Shown here: positions 49,417-61,170 of the stretch, in pieces
Position numbering within the stretch: position 1 is the stretch's first letter
Layout of the letters: each line of letters begins with the position of its first letter
Origin: Paulownia fortunei
Taxonomy: Eukaryota; Streptophyta; Magnoliopsida; Lamiales; Paulowniaceae
NCBI GenBank assembly: GCA_019321725.1
Contig: CM033113.1
Span: 8,990,001-9,054,000 of the forward strand
DNA length: 64,000 bases
Reading direction: 5' to 3'
Position numbers and translations under genes: made by a program
Notes under the pieces: generated by a model
Told to the model about the DNA's origin: nothing
Seen by the model: the letters and a program-made list of their open reading frames with translations, nothing else
The model's database searches: none

Positions 49417-50870
49417 TAGTCATTATACTTTTCTTGCTTTATTCTTGTTAGTATTATAATTTTATTAATATTTTGTGTTATAAAATCAATGAACAAAAAA
49501 ATATAAAAAAGAGTTAATATTAAATCGAAGAAGACAATAGGTTTCGTGAGCAAATTGAAAGATAATATTTTATTAGGTCAAAGAAGCATCACAATTAGAA
49601 GAAAATGACTACTTTTTCGTAAGTCCATCATGTGTAGATCAAAATATATGCAAAAAATCACTTGAACCTTTCAAGTGATTTTTAGGCTCAAAATTAACAT
49701 ATTTTCAAACTTGTGCAGTTTTGGTATTTTGGGTATAACTCCATGCACGAAAGCCCTATGGACCTGAATCTTACTTTATTTGAAAGCCAAGAGATAGAAC
49801 TACAAATTTGCTGTTGGAAGCTCAACCCAAATTCAGTCTTGATTATAGCATAAAATTCATCCAAATTAGAGCATTGGAACAAATCTATCTATGTTGACAC
49901 ATCTCCTTATATCAAGCATAACTTTCTCCCTAGTGGTTGGAATTAGGTGATTCTAGTAATAATAGAAATATATTATCTAGTTTTTCTTTTATATATAATA
50001 TTTTCTACTTTCATTATGTCTTTCTAAATTTTATTTAACTGAGGAGAAAGGGTAAAACTCTTAATGGAGGAAGATGAATGGTTATAAAGGTGCATAATGT
50101 TCATATGGGTTGTATTATTATTTTAATTTTTTATTGAAACCCCCCTTATTTTGTGGTGATTCTTGATTTATATATCTCCAATGCCACAATAAATACTTGG
50201 ATTTATTTAGCTTATTGTACGGTTCTACCCCACCGACTGCTAATATAAAATCTTGATTTGTTATAAACAAAGGAGTGCATCAATACTTGATCCCATAAAT
50301 AAGTGTTGGGGTTAAAACCCCTCTTGTTTAGTGGCAATTCTTGATTTTTGTACTACTAATGTCACAACAAATATTTGGGTTCATTTAACTTGATGTACGA
50401 TTCTATCCCACTGACTGCTAATGTGAAATATTGATTTTGTTGTAGACAAATGTGTGTATAAATATTTGATCCCATAAACAAGTATTGGTGTTAAGATATA
50501 ATTTGCAAACAACAAAATAATATCATGATTATCTTAATACACAAGCTATTTAATAACATCTTCGCATTGGAACTATCATTATGTATGCATTCCAATTATG
50601 GCATTTAAAAGAGGTACAAAAAATAAGTAATCGTTCCTTCATCCAAAACTTAAGAGCAGATCCCTAATCCTCAGTACTTTTATTACTTTGGTTTTTTCAG
50701 TTATAGCATACATTATTTTTTATATATTGTAAACCATATAAAGCCCAATTTTTTTAGAAATATAATATTGAAATCTTCAAATAACTTTCCTATGGATGAA
50801 CTTCGCACTCACGAAAAATTTATTACTTGACACAACCTGCATTTAGGTTTGCAACCTTAAAGTTGTGGCA
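49417..50870 (+). repeat. 3' LTR of the Athila-like element
   Basis: Aligns with 38330-38800 and 39930-40874 of the 5' LTR. Its first 40 bases or so do not match, so its left border is damaged. It ends CTTAAAGTTGTGGCA. It lacks the TATA-containing middle of the 5' LTR. Confidence 0.75.
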
Positions 50871-53800
50871 CCATTAAATGAATAAGTCAATATAAAATAA
50901 AGAAAATCAAAATAATGCACAAAGTATGTAGTGAAAAATAAATTTCACATACTTTCAAAAAAATGAATGGAGGAATTTATAGTTGTTTTAGTAGGGGTTA
51001 TTTTATAATGTGATACAGTGCATACACTAGTAGGGGTTTTTGAACTCTTGGGCTTAGTCCCATTAGATTAGGTCTCTTTGATTTATTGGATTGCATCTTC
51101 TAAATATTGAATTAAAATTTTTTTAGGGTGTATCATACAATCACCTACTACCAGGTAAGCTACACGAAGAGTAGGTTGTCTAAGAGTATATTGTTTGATT
51201 AGTTGGACTTACTCTGCAGTCGTGTAAAGTATAAAGTTGGTGTTTAAACCTTTGAGTGGTGAGATGTGTCTTCATTTGGGATCTTAGCCTGAGCTAGGCA
51301 TTGTCTGCTCGATAGGCAGGTGCAAATGAGTAGATTAAGATAGGCAAGGCATTGCTTTACCTAACAAGTTGGGGGAGGTGAGGTAATACCTTACCGACTA
51401 GTTGGCGCTAGTCCAGAAATACATTGCCTTATACCATAGCTTTACGTGCTGGATGAATTGGTATGCTGCCTCGCCCATGAAGTTTGTTTGAGCGAGACAT
51501 TGCTTTGTCGGAGGTAAGTGATGTGATTCACAATTTAATTTCGAATTAACTAAATGTTGGAATAAGGAAGCTTTGCCTCTATCATACTAAGTGCTGAGGT
51601 CAAGGAGCTTTGCCTCTACCGCACTAAGTGTTGGGCTCAGGGAGCTTTGCCCCTATGATATTAAATGCTTGTGTAAAGGAGCTTTTCCACTACTTCTCTT
51701 CCTTCACCTCGCATGTCAAGGAGTTTTGGTTTTGTGTTCAGCTAGATGCTATAGTATGACCGCTATTATCATGCTTGGGAATATTTACTTTGCTTTACGC
51801 TATTGTTGCCACTCACTTTATCTTCATATGTTATTATGTTTCTGCACATAGGAGTGGGAGTTAATGTTTGTATTTCTTTTCTCAAGATGATGGTTGGCAT
51901 TACCCAAATTTATGTTTGGATAACTTCAAGGGGTAAGTATTATGCATCCCTGGACAAGATTGATGTCTTGAACTTTGAGGGAAGTATATTGTGAGGGTTT
52001 CTTTAGTTATATATTTTACTGCCTATGGAACTTTATCGAGCTACATAGACTTTATGTTTTATAGCCTATGGAACCTTATTGATCTTTTTAACCTTTAGGT
52101 TTTACGGCCCATGGAATCTGATTGAGTTCGGGGCCTTTATGTTTTACGACCTATGTAACATTATTGAGCTCTGGATTCTTTATGTATTGATTATTGAGCC
52201 TTAAAGTGCGGGACTTTTGGGGCTCTTGTTTTTTCTTCAAGAGTTTTCTCATGTTGTTACAATGAAGAGTATTTGGATGCATAAATTAGCACTTGCTTAG
52301 AGCGATTTGTAAAGGGAAAGAGAAATTTATATTTTTTCCCTTCCGAAAAGAATTGATGGAGAAATAAAGATGAACTCCTAATAGGTTGCATTAATGGTAG
52401 GTATTGGCATGCTCTTATCATGCTTAACAACACAGAACCTGATGGTAGGCATCCTTAAGCATTGTATGCCATGGATAACCTTCCCTCAACATCATCTCTA
52501 AGGCTTTTCCTTTGAGACGATGGTTACAAATAACTTTGTGAATCACTTTTATTACATAGTTCACCTTCTTCGAGAATAAACACTTGAGGTATGTGATGTA
52601 TATATTCGTTTTTGTTAGCAACTGAGGGATTGTTAGCCAAGGCTTGGAGCCACCAAAGGCTTCCAATCTCGGTGCAGAATCAATTAAGGCTATTGGTGGA
52701 GACACGAAGTCAACTAATATAGTCTATTAAGGTGTAGAGCCAGCTGAGTCTGCCATACAGGTGCATGACTGATTTAATCCCTTATTCCTTTTATCATTTC
52801 TAAGTTGCATTGATCAACATTTATCTTTACTTTATTACCATATCCACTTTAGGATGCTCTCGAGTTTAGATGCTCTACTTCCTTAAAGGATAAATGCTCT
52901 ACTTCCTTGGAAGATTAGGTAGAAGAAGCTTTGCTTCTAACTTTATTCTTCTCACTAGTTCTCTTATTCATGAGATTTCTTGTCCCTATGACTCTTTTAG
53001 AAGCCAAGGAGGTGTCTTGGATTCATGGCGGTCAATGCATTTTTTGCTACTTGCAAGATGGTTGTTCTTAGGATATGTATTGACAGCTGCTTTGAAGAAG
53101 TTGCCCTGAAATGAGGCTATTATGCCCATGTCGCGATACGCTCTAAAGGGACATGTTGGTCACTATACGGACATGGTACGTACTTAGGGAAGTCTTGTCA
53201 CCATACTGGAGGAGTACATTGTTGAGCCCTTGTTGCTGTATTAGTGGGGGCACTTCTATGGGATATGCTCTCTTGCTAGAGGAACACTTGGGCAGGTTTT
53301 GATTACTATTTCTATCTTTACTCAAATCCTCTTCCTCGTAGACTCTTCTTGCTTTTTGCTTTGTTCCACAAGGGACTAAGTAGCCCCTTTGTGCTCACTC
53401 TGAGGTTAATGCTCGACATTGTATGGAGACAATGTCCTTTGTTTATGTGGAGATATCCTTTATGACAACTATGAGAAGTGTCTAGCTTTCTTTTCAATCT
53501 TGAGGTGCTAAAATTCCAAGTTGTGTGTGGTATGACCTACATAGTATGCAGGGTGTTGCTCTCTTCTTTCCCATTGTACTAGAAATGTGCTAATAGCTTT
53601 CTCTAAGACCAATAGGGGGAGAAATAATGTTTCATCATCCTCAATTCTTATTTAAGGTGGAAAATGAAGAAATTATGTCTTTGGCCTCCCAATGGTCTGC
53701 TGCCATATCTTTACCTACTTGGAGCCCTTCCCACGATGAAGTAACTAGTAGGAGTGGCGACTTCTGTCCACCAATCTCGAGATGATTTAACTTGAGGTTG

Positions 53801-54439
53801 CAATTTTTGTAGTCTTCTATGTATCCTTAATGCTTCAGGGAGGGGGCATAGTTGTGATATCATGAACTTTTCCTTGGATAACCTCAAAATTTCTCTTTAA
53901 AGTCTTGCATTTGAGAACCTTTATTTCCTGTATACTTGAAACACTTTTGGTTGGGTTAATCTTGACATGGTTATGATAGAAGGCTTTTTCCGAAGCTAGC
54001 CATTTCATGTGATATCTTTGGTAAGCTTCGAATATACTTCCAAAATAGACTTTTAGGGTCAAGTTTAGCCACATGTCTATTTATGGGAGTGGAAGAGTTT
54101 CCCTCGAGCATGCCTTAATCAAGTCCACAAAGTCGCTGAGTAGATGTCATTTATCTCCAAACTTTGGAACTAGAGCATTATTGGTCTGCCACTATGGGTA
54201 CAAAGTGAGTTTTATGTACTTGGTCTCTAACACTCGGTCCATTTTTTTCTTAAAGAATCTAAGAGTCTTCTAGTTTTCAATTGATGGATCTATGTCAGAC
54301 TCAATCCTCGTTATTTTAGCTCCACCATATGTGGTAAGTTCAGTGAGCTCAACTATTCCCACGTTTCTTACTACGCCCATTTTTATTTCTTTCATCTTTT
54401 TTTTGTTCTTTGATTATTCTTCTGGGATAATTAAGTTAG
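50871..54439. other. Unassigned region, probably retroelement-derived
   Basis: Less AT-rich than its surroundings. Phrases of GGAGCTTTGCCTCTA type recur near 51569, 51607, 51640 and 51676, each followed by ACTAAGTG-like text. A 43 bp tandem repeat lies at 52021-52191. Minus-strand open frames at 52424-52705 and 53835-54074 (the latter with FEAYQRYHMKWL, loosely like a plant mobile domain) are the only hints of coding, and stops break their extension. I name no gene. Confidence 0.35.
52021..52191. repeat. 43 bp tandem repeat, four copies
   Basis: Units begin at 52021, 52064, 52107 and 52149 with GCCTATGGAA, GCCTATGGAA, GCCCATGGAA and ACCTATGTAA; each ends with a TTTATGTTTTA-like phrase. The copies differ at several positions, so the array is not recent. 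Confidence 0.85.
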
Positions 54440-57379
54440 AGTATGATGCCAAACTTCCCAATTAAATTGGATGTATTATACTCTTTTTATTTTGTAAAAA
54501 TAATCTTATTGGGAATCATAGTAATAAAAATGTATTTTCTTTATCTTATGTCATGCATATTTTATTTCTACACATTTATTAAAGTTATTAGATCAATTTT
54601 AGCTACGGGGCATTGCTGTGCATATGATGGCGATCATTATGCCTATAAGACTTTGGCCTTAAATAAGTTTTGAGTCGAGAGCTTTTTGAGATGAATATCA
54701 AATAGCATAGTAAGACTCGCACATATGATGTATGATCGTGAGACGAGGATGTCGTATTTCATTAACATTAGTGTAGAGATGCAAGTGCATGTATATGGGT
54801 GCTTTTTAGGAAACAAGTACATCGAACATGACCCACAAGAAATACTTAACTGAAGGCTTCACTTGTTGAAATAAGAATTTATATATTTCAATAGTACACA
54901 ACTAGTTATCGGACTTGAAGCATGACGATAGCCTTGTGTGCATCCTGTAGCACTTTGATATATCTTCTAATTGTTTGACAATCATAAATAGGGTATGTTG
55001 GGTGTTGCACTGGTGTGCATGGATGTTTGCCAATGGTCAATATAGAATTCGACACTTGTCTTTTTAAACAAGGGAATTTCTTGTGTTTTCATAGTTCGTG
55101 ATTCAAAAACTTTGGTCAAGATAGAATGAACTGTGATTCATCAAGAATCATTGGAACTTGAAATGGAATCACAATTATTTAATTATTTAGGGTTTCGACT
55201 AATAATCCATGCCCTAGATTTAATCAGGAGATTAGCTGTCAAATGGATCGTACATGTCTGGTACTCACAACTGAAATAAGTTTACTCGCTATTTCATCTA
55301 AGACTAGTTTGCTATGATTACTTTCTAGGTATTTTTATGGATAGTGAGGTTTTTGAAATTAATGAGTTAATTCCAAACGGATTAATTAATTAGATTAATT
55401 AATTGGAATAATTGTTATCCATAAGTTATAAAATGTTGCAAGCTCACTACTAGCTTAGTAGTGAACCTAAGAGGGTCACATATCTTTATGAAAAATAATA
55501 TTTCTAATTTTAGAATTTATCCAATAGTTGAGAATTAATTAATTAATATTTATTTATTATTTAAGGGTTCTATTTAATTTAATGGTTAAATTAAATTATT
55601 CAATTAAATAATTAAATTATTTAATTGAACCTAATTTGATTAGGAAGTCCAATTAGAGTAAAATAAACTAATCAATTGAATTGATTAAACTGAGATTAAA
55701 TCAATTGGATTGATTTGTGGATTTTTGAGTCCATGAGCAAAAATTAATGTGGATTACTTAAGAAGTCCACTAAAATATAAAGAGAATAAATTAAATAAAT
55801 ATAATTTATTTAATTAACATATTTATAGATAAATAAAGAAGTTGACTGATGTCATGGGATAAAATCAACCACTATAATTTATTTTCTATATAAATATAAT
55901 TTAAGTATATATATTTGATATATATCTATCTTGATATTATTTAAACATTTCAAATTAATATCAAGAATGTATGTAGACAATTTTGATGATTAATGTAGTC
56001 TCAAATAACTCCACGTACATAGGAGAAAGAAAAATAGAAGACTTGTTGGAAGATTTTGAATCCTTCCAAAATAAGACTTTAAAGTAGTTCAAAATTTACA
56101 CCTCTCCAAGAGTTAGAGAATGAGAAGATTTTCAATGCCTATAAATAATTAGGGCAAACAATCACAAGAAATAATTCATAAAAATTAAGTAAAAATTATT
56201 TTGTTAAGTCTTCTATTTTTCTTTCCAAGAAAAGAAAAAAAATATTTTTCTTGTAATCTTGATTTTGTTGTTCTTTAAAAGAAAATCAGTTTCTTGTTAT
56301 TCTCTTCATATTATAGTTTCAAAAACTTAAAGAATTAATCTTTATTATTTTTTAAAATTTACTCCAGTTCTAGATTAGTAAACAATTAAAAGGATACTAG
56401 CGAATTCTTTTAATTGGTGTTACTCTATCGTATTGTGGACCTAATAGAGGGGAGATATTTAGATCCCTACGAGTTTTGAAAGTCTAGGTTAAGCAATTGA
56501 TTGCTTCATTCCCTACAATAATCAAAGTGCATGAAATGTATAATCTGAATTTAATATTTTTTTATATATTCACTTAAATAAGCGTGATCGTTAAAATCAT
56601 TTCTGAATTGAGAGGGTAAATTTATGTTTGATAAAAATTTTAATTTTTCATTGCGTATGTACCTAAGATTATAGGAAACCCAACACTGGTATCAAAGCCA
56701 GGTTTTGATTATTAAGTGAATATTTTATTTATGTATGCATATTTTTTAGTTGTTTAAATTAATATTAAGTATGTAAAATTTGATTTTGCATATTTTTAGC
56801 AATTTTAATTGGGATTTATTTTAATTTCTTATTTAAATTATTTAAATATTAAAATTAGAAAAGAAACGTGAAGGGAACAAGCTACACGCACGTCGGGTAT
56901 GGGATACCCAATGGCTATGCACACACGATGGGCAACCTTCGTGCTGCCCGTCGCATCATTTTTTTGATTTTATTTTTTTCCTAGAATTTCAAAATTAAAT
57001 GTTAATTTTAATAATTTCTAAAAAATTATTTTTCAAAAAAAAAAATATTTTTCAAGCAATTAAAAATTATTCCGAGTAAAAAATTGTGTTTAACAACTTG
57101 GTAAATTTGCATGTTTTGATAATTGCATGTAATGTTAATTATGAGCATGCATGGGAAGATCATGAGCCATTGGACCAATATGATTGGTTTTATTTAATGT
57201 TTTTGGATTTTAAAATGGGGCTTGCGAGCCTCTTATTCCATCTATGTAAGTTATTTAATTTTCTACAAAGAAAGTAGAATAGATGGTCAGATTTTTCTTT
57301 TTTTTTGAAAGATGAAGGAGAATCAAGAAGGAGGTTCCAAAGAACGCCCATATTTGTATGAAACACAATTATGTAATAG
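54440..57379 (+). mobile_element. Second copy of the copia family: internal 3' end, full LTR, 5' leader
   Basis: 54440-54995 is the internal 3' end (inverted match at 23035-23600), 54996-56685 is a complete LTR, and 56686-57379 is leader matching 1487-2180. An LTR with internal DNA on both sides means two elements sharing an LTR, or a product of unequal recombination. Homology to the first copy stops near 57379, where an unrelated gypsy 3' end begins. No coding part of this copy is present. Confidence 0.8.
54996..56685 (+). repeat. Complete copia LTR
   Basis: It is 1690 bp, starts TGTTGGGTGTT and ends GAAACCCAACA, giving the inverted terminal TGTTGGG/CCCAACA. A primer binding site, TGGTATCAAAGCCA, starts at 56687. 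It aligns with 1-1486. Confidence 0.85.
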
Positions 57380-58561
57380 GCCTCTGCTACATACTTCAAG
57401 GAATCAAATCAAAAACTTTTGGAAAATTAGCAACTTGTGCACATGCCATTGAGATAAGCATGAATTTTGACAAACAAGAATACCCAACTGATGAAAATGA
57501 ATGGGATGCGGTATCATATGCAAACTGACTTCGACTTTCCAATGCCCCTATATATGAGCATAAATTATCTAAAATTTTCAAATTGAAGTTTTTCAAGTGC
57601 TCCTTGATAAGAGCATAAACTATCAATAAAACTTATTGATAAGAGTATAAAAGGTCTATAATTCAAATGTAAATAAAAACTCCTTGGTACGAGTATAAAC
57701 TACCTACAAATTCAAATTCAAATGAAGCACTCATTGACAAGAGTATAAAATGTCTAAAACTAAATCAAATAAAACACTCTTTCACATGAGTATAAAAGGT
57801 TTAAAAGCCAAATTCAAATGAACTCATTGATACGAGTATAAATTATCTAATAAATTTTAAATTCAAATTGAGACTTCTTGATACAAGTATAAACTATCTA
57901 ACAAATTTCAAATTCAAATTGAGACTTCTTGATAGAAGTATAAACTATCTATAAATTTTAAATTCAAATGAAGACTCCTTGATACGAGTATAAACTATCT
58001 ACAAAGTCAAATCAAGTCAAGAACTCCTTGATATGAGGATAAACTATCTACAAGTTCAAATCAATTCAAAGATTTTGAGACTTATATTCACTTTTCACTC
58101 CCTCTGGATGCACGTGAATAAGTCTTGAGAGGGCATTTGTAGACATAGAAAATTTATAGCCAATTATGCATTGACATATGTAATGTATTTTTATTTTATC
58201 TATTTTATATTTATATTTATTTTTGAAATGTCATTGAATTTCAAAATTAAATAAGATATTTAATTAATATAGTTAAAAATAGCCATATATCAAATTATTA
58301 TATTTGGCAATAAAGATCATATCTAGTAGATTCTGAAAGTGAATATTAATATTTTAATAATTCAAATCACATCTTATGATTAAGACAGTAAATGTTCATC
58401 AAATTATGAAGAACTAATCAAATCCTCTCATGTTATCAAGTAAAAATGGCAAGAGTTTTCTTCCTATAAGTATACATAGAGGTCATCTCCAACAAATTAA
58501 ATACAAGTTGAGAAAAATAAAAGAAGTTCAAGTAAGAAAGGCGTTGGAGGAAGTTCTCTCA
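57380..58561 (+). mobile_element. 3' end of a Tat-like Ty3/gypsy element
   Basis: A degenerate tandem array at about 57600-58085 is followed by a purine-rich tract (CTTGAGAGGGCATT) and, at 58138, by the start of an LTR, TGTAGACATAG. Arrays just before the polypurine tract and LTR starts of this type are known from Tat/Ogre elements. The LTR is cut at about 58561, where the terpene synthase link block begins. A CTATAAGTATA box lies near 58465. The protein-coding part is absent. Confidence 0.6.
57600..58085. repeat. Degenerate tandem repeat, unit about 50-60 bp, 8-9 copies
   Basis: Each unit holds a version of CTTGATACGAGTATAAACTA followed by an A/T-rich ATTCAAAT-type spacer. Units vary in length and sequence. 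No open frame runs through the array. Confidence 0.8.
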
Positions 58562-59287
58562 ACCCAAGTTTTAAGATTTTGGGGCAGAAAAAAAAAAAGA
58601 TTGATATGTGTCATTTATTTGAAATGTTTTTTTTAACTTGGCTTAAGTTCATAATATATTTATTCTCTTCAAGTTTATAATATTCTTTTTTTACTTGAAA
58701 CATTGGTTTTGTAGTTCTCACATAACAAGAATACTAGATTTGTTAAGTTCTTAATTATGTTTGTGAAAAATAGTGACATTTAACCATATAATCTCTTAAA
58801 CACATACTTTGCCATATATAAATCTACATATTTGTACTCATATAATTACATCTTACCCCCTTGACAAAAAAGTCTTCAGTTTATAAATCTACATATTTGT
58901 ACTCATATAACTGCACCTTACTCACTTGACAAAAAGTCTTCAATTTTTCTAAAATTAATGTGCTAATGTATATCAACCTCTTAGAGACGGAAAATGAGGA
59001 GAGAGGTATTTTATTGAGAGAGATAATCTTATTTAGAATATGAATTTCCATTTCCATCCCTTTTAAAGTCTAATTAGGAGTATACAAGATAAACCATCAT
59101 CCTTATTACAATATATCCCAACTTATCTCAAATATGGATACAATGCTAATACACCAATAATGACAAAGTTGATTAACCTATATAAGTATTGTTCCATGTC
59201 ATGAAGTCTTTTATTGATAAGTTGTAACTTAATTGATAAAGTTGAGGAGCAAAGGATTCACCCTCACACACCATTTGGACTTGGATC
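58562..59287. repeat. Link block 2 and 3' flank of the broken terpene synthase
   Basis: 58562-58820 matches 17042-17272. Next comes a 65 bp tandem duplication (58817-58943, units starting TATAAATCTACATATTTG). From about 59160 the sequence matches the 3' flank of the intact terpene synthase from about 23890 (TTGATTAA, then TATAAGTATT, then TTTTATTGATA). Confidence 0.7.
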
Positions 59288-59429
59288 TACAGATTGTCAC
59301 CGGCTCAATCAGTACATAGTTTATAATATCATTCATCTTAGTTTTGGAATTGGTATACCCATCTTCATCCACATAAGATTTATCACACGAGCAAGATTAA
59401 CAACATTCATAAGGATTGGCAAATACACT

Positions 59430-60101
59430 TGATGGGCTTAGCCCATTTTAATTGGACCCTAAGCTCATTATAATATGACCATATTATGGTGGGCTAGTCT
59501 AAGTAATATGGGCCGGAAGATATTGGTCAAGAGGTTAAAGACCCAGATGAAAGTTCTCTAATGGGCCGGAGGCCCATCAGATTATAAAATTTTATTCTTC
59601 TCTATAAATACCCTCTAATTTTCATAATTAAACGGTATGTTTTCAATTAAGTCTTAAGTATTCTCTGGTTTCTATTTTAATCTACTTACGCCGCTTATTG
59701 ACTTGATCGTCGGAGGGTCATCGTCGGGCAACCCCTGGCACCCCTAACATAAATTTGTGACGTAGGTAGCAACCCACCAAGTTCGTGATCGACAAGCGCT
59801 ATAATTCATCCGATCCATTATAAGGAAGTAATTTCCACATCATTTTTGGCGCCGTCTATGGAAAACCATACCGGCGCCCCCTTGAGCACACCAGGGGGCT
59901 ATGTTGTGGTGGGGGGTTGGTTATCCCACATCGGTGTGGAATGGAGAGATGGTGTGCCGTATAAGCTTGGCCCAAGTCCAACCTTCCAAGAGGCCTTTTA
60001 AAGCCGTGAGCCTCCCCGAGCCCCAAGTGACTCGGGCCTGGGCAAGGCCTGGGGCAAAGCGGACAATATCTTGATGGGCACTATCGAACTTGACCACATC
60101 A
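59430..60101 (+). mobile_element. LTR element inserted in exon 7 of the broken terpene synthase
   Basis: A 672 bp insertion bounded by TGATGGGC and CACATCA and by the 5 bp target duplication ACACT (59425-59429 and 60102-60106). The first 413 bp (59430-59842) form an LTR with TATAAATA near 59604, followed by TTTTTGGCGCCGTCTATGG, a gypsy-type primer binding region. The internal part (from about 59906) has CCCACATCGG and AAAGCGGACAATAT, words seen in many short plant LTR elements. A second LTR is reduced to about 30 bp (60072-60101: TGATGGGC at one end, CACATCA at the other). G+C is clearly higher than in the flanks. The minus-strand open frame at 59998-60210 spans its border and is not a gene. 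Confidence 0.75.
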
Positions 60102-60724
60102 ACACTGTTGAAGGCATTCTTGATTTATATCCTTCCATGCTTTCTTTGCTAGGTCTTGAAATTCTGCAAAAACCATTTTCTTTAAGGCACCATTTTGATT
60201 CATGTAACATTGCACTGCTGTGAGTTTTGGTTCAAACGGTGCAAGAATAGAATCAAAATCTTAGAAATTGACATAAAGTCAAAATGTTTAGTGTATCCAA
60301 GTTCATTGAATTCAATAAGCGGATGCAGTGTAAATTCAGTATGGAATTTTAGTTTCTTACCCCGTATCCTACCATATCATCCATTAATCTACAAATTGTT
60401 GATGCTGCTCTTACTATTAGTGGTTCACTTGAAACCCAATCAAAGTCTTACTTTGTTACTAGCTTTCCCATACCAACCAAGGAAGTTGTGGACAACATCA
60501 TATCAGTACCAGATACAAGTGCCACCTTCATATACTCCTCCATCGTTGGCATACACTTACTGTAAAGCTATTTTGCCTCTTCAAAATATGCCCTAACCAT
60601 TTTTTTCATCTACAAATTTTGCCATAAAATAAATAAAATGGGCAGATCGTGGATAGCCATACAACTTGACAGTAGTAAAAAATAGCGTCATTGATTAAAC
60701 ACCTCTTCTTTTTTATATTGGACA

Positions 60725-60780
60725 CAATATATCCCAACTCATCTCAAATATGGATGCAATCCTAATACACCAATAATCCA
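60725..60780. other. Filler DNA at a deletion junction
   Basis: About 55 bp, starting ACAATATATCCCAAC and ending ACACCAATAAT, nearly identical (about three mismatches) to 59108-59161. It joins a scrap of exon 5 to a scrap of exon 3. The word ACAATAT at the exon 5 edge occurs both in the intact exon 5 (24795-24801) and at the presumed donor. Confidence 0.75.
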
Positions 60781-61170
60781 TCATGGTCTATGAATTTGTT
60801 GAACGCATCTGCCATGCGAAAATTAATCAATAAAGAAAGTTGTGTTTCTTTCTACTGCCCAATTTAATTTGCAAATGAGTAATATTGAATGCTTACCACA
60901 AGGGACATGGTAACCTTGCTATCTAAGAAGACAAAAACGAAGAGCAACAACATCGAGATCCTTGTCTTTGCTACTGTATTCTGGGTAAGTCTCATGTATG
61001 TGTCGCAAGGATTTGTCAATTTGTTTTTCAAAATGATAACCCACTCCAAGCCGTTGGAATGCATCAATGAGTTCTATTTTATGTGATGAGTCATCTGATA
61101 TTTGGGCTAGCAACTTCCTCACCTTTTTTTTTTGTCTTTCAAGTTCTTCCTCTTCAGCAGCAGAGATTTC

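Larger units (their letters stand above)
38293..50870 (+). mobile_element. Athila-like Ty3/gypsy retrotransposon carrying a LOG-like insert
   Basis: The 5' LTR is at 38293-40874, a decayed primer binding site at 40881, gag and pol remnants at 41220-46252, the 3' LTR at 49417-50870. The possible 5 bp flanks CCCTT and CCATT differ by one base. The protease and reverse transcriptase text, and the ACATTGGGGACAATGT word at 47998 past pol, are typical of Athila elements. Between pol and that word lies an intronless, broken LOG copy (47285-47810). All reading frames are broken. Confidence 0.85.
59288..61170 (-). pseudogene. Broken terpene synthase copy (TPS-a type)
   Basis: Same orientation as the intact gene. 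Exon 2 is 61170-60897 ([13 protein letters not shown] ... [25 protein letters not shown]), with both splice sites kept but a stop at 60921-60919 where the intact gene has Gln. Of exon 3 only about 28 bp remain (60808-60781). Exon 4, most of exon 3 and most of exon 5 are deleted and replaced by about 55 bp of filler. Exon 5 ends at 60713. Exon 6 (about 60611-60362) has stops in place of Trp (AK then stop) and before DFDW. Exon 7 carries an LTR element (59430-60101) and further stops. Exon 1 should lie beyond 64000. It cannot make a functional enzyme. Confidence 0.93.

Noticed and set aside
51591..51994. Plus-strand open frames with a hydrophobic, cysteine-rich reading
   Set aside because: They overlap recurring GGAGCTTTGCC phrases in a non-coding repeat region and have no family resemblance.
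53835..54074. Minus-strand open frame resembling a plant mobile domain
   Set aside because: The resemblance rests on a few residues (FEAYQRYHMKWL) and the upstream extension is broken by stops, so I did not call a gene.
59998..60210. 70-codon minus-strand open frame with terpene synthase words at its start
   Set aside because: It fuses a scrap of broken exon 7 with inserted LTR-element sequence and is not a gene.
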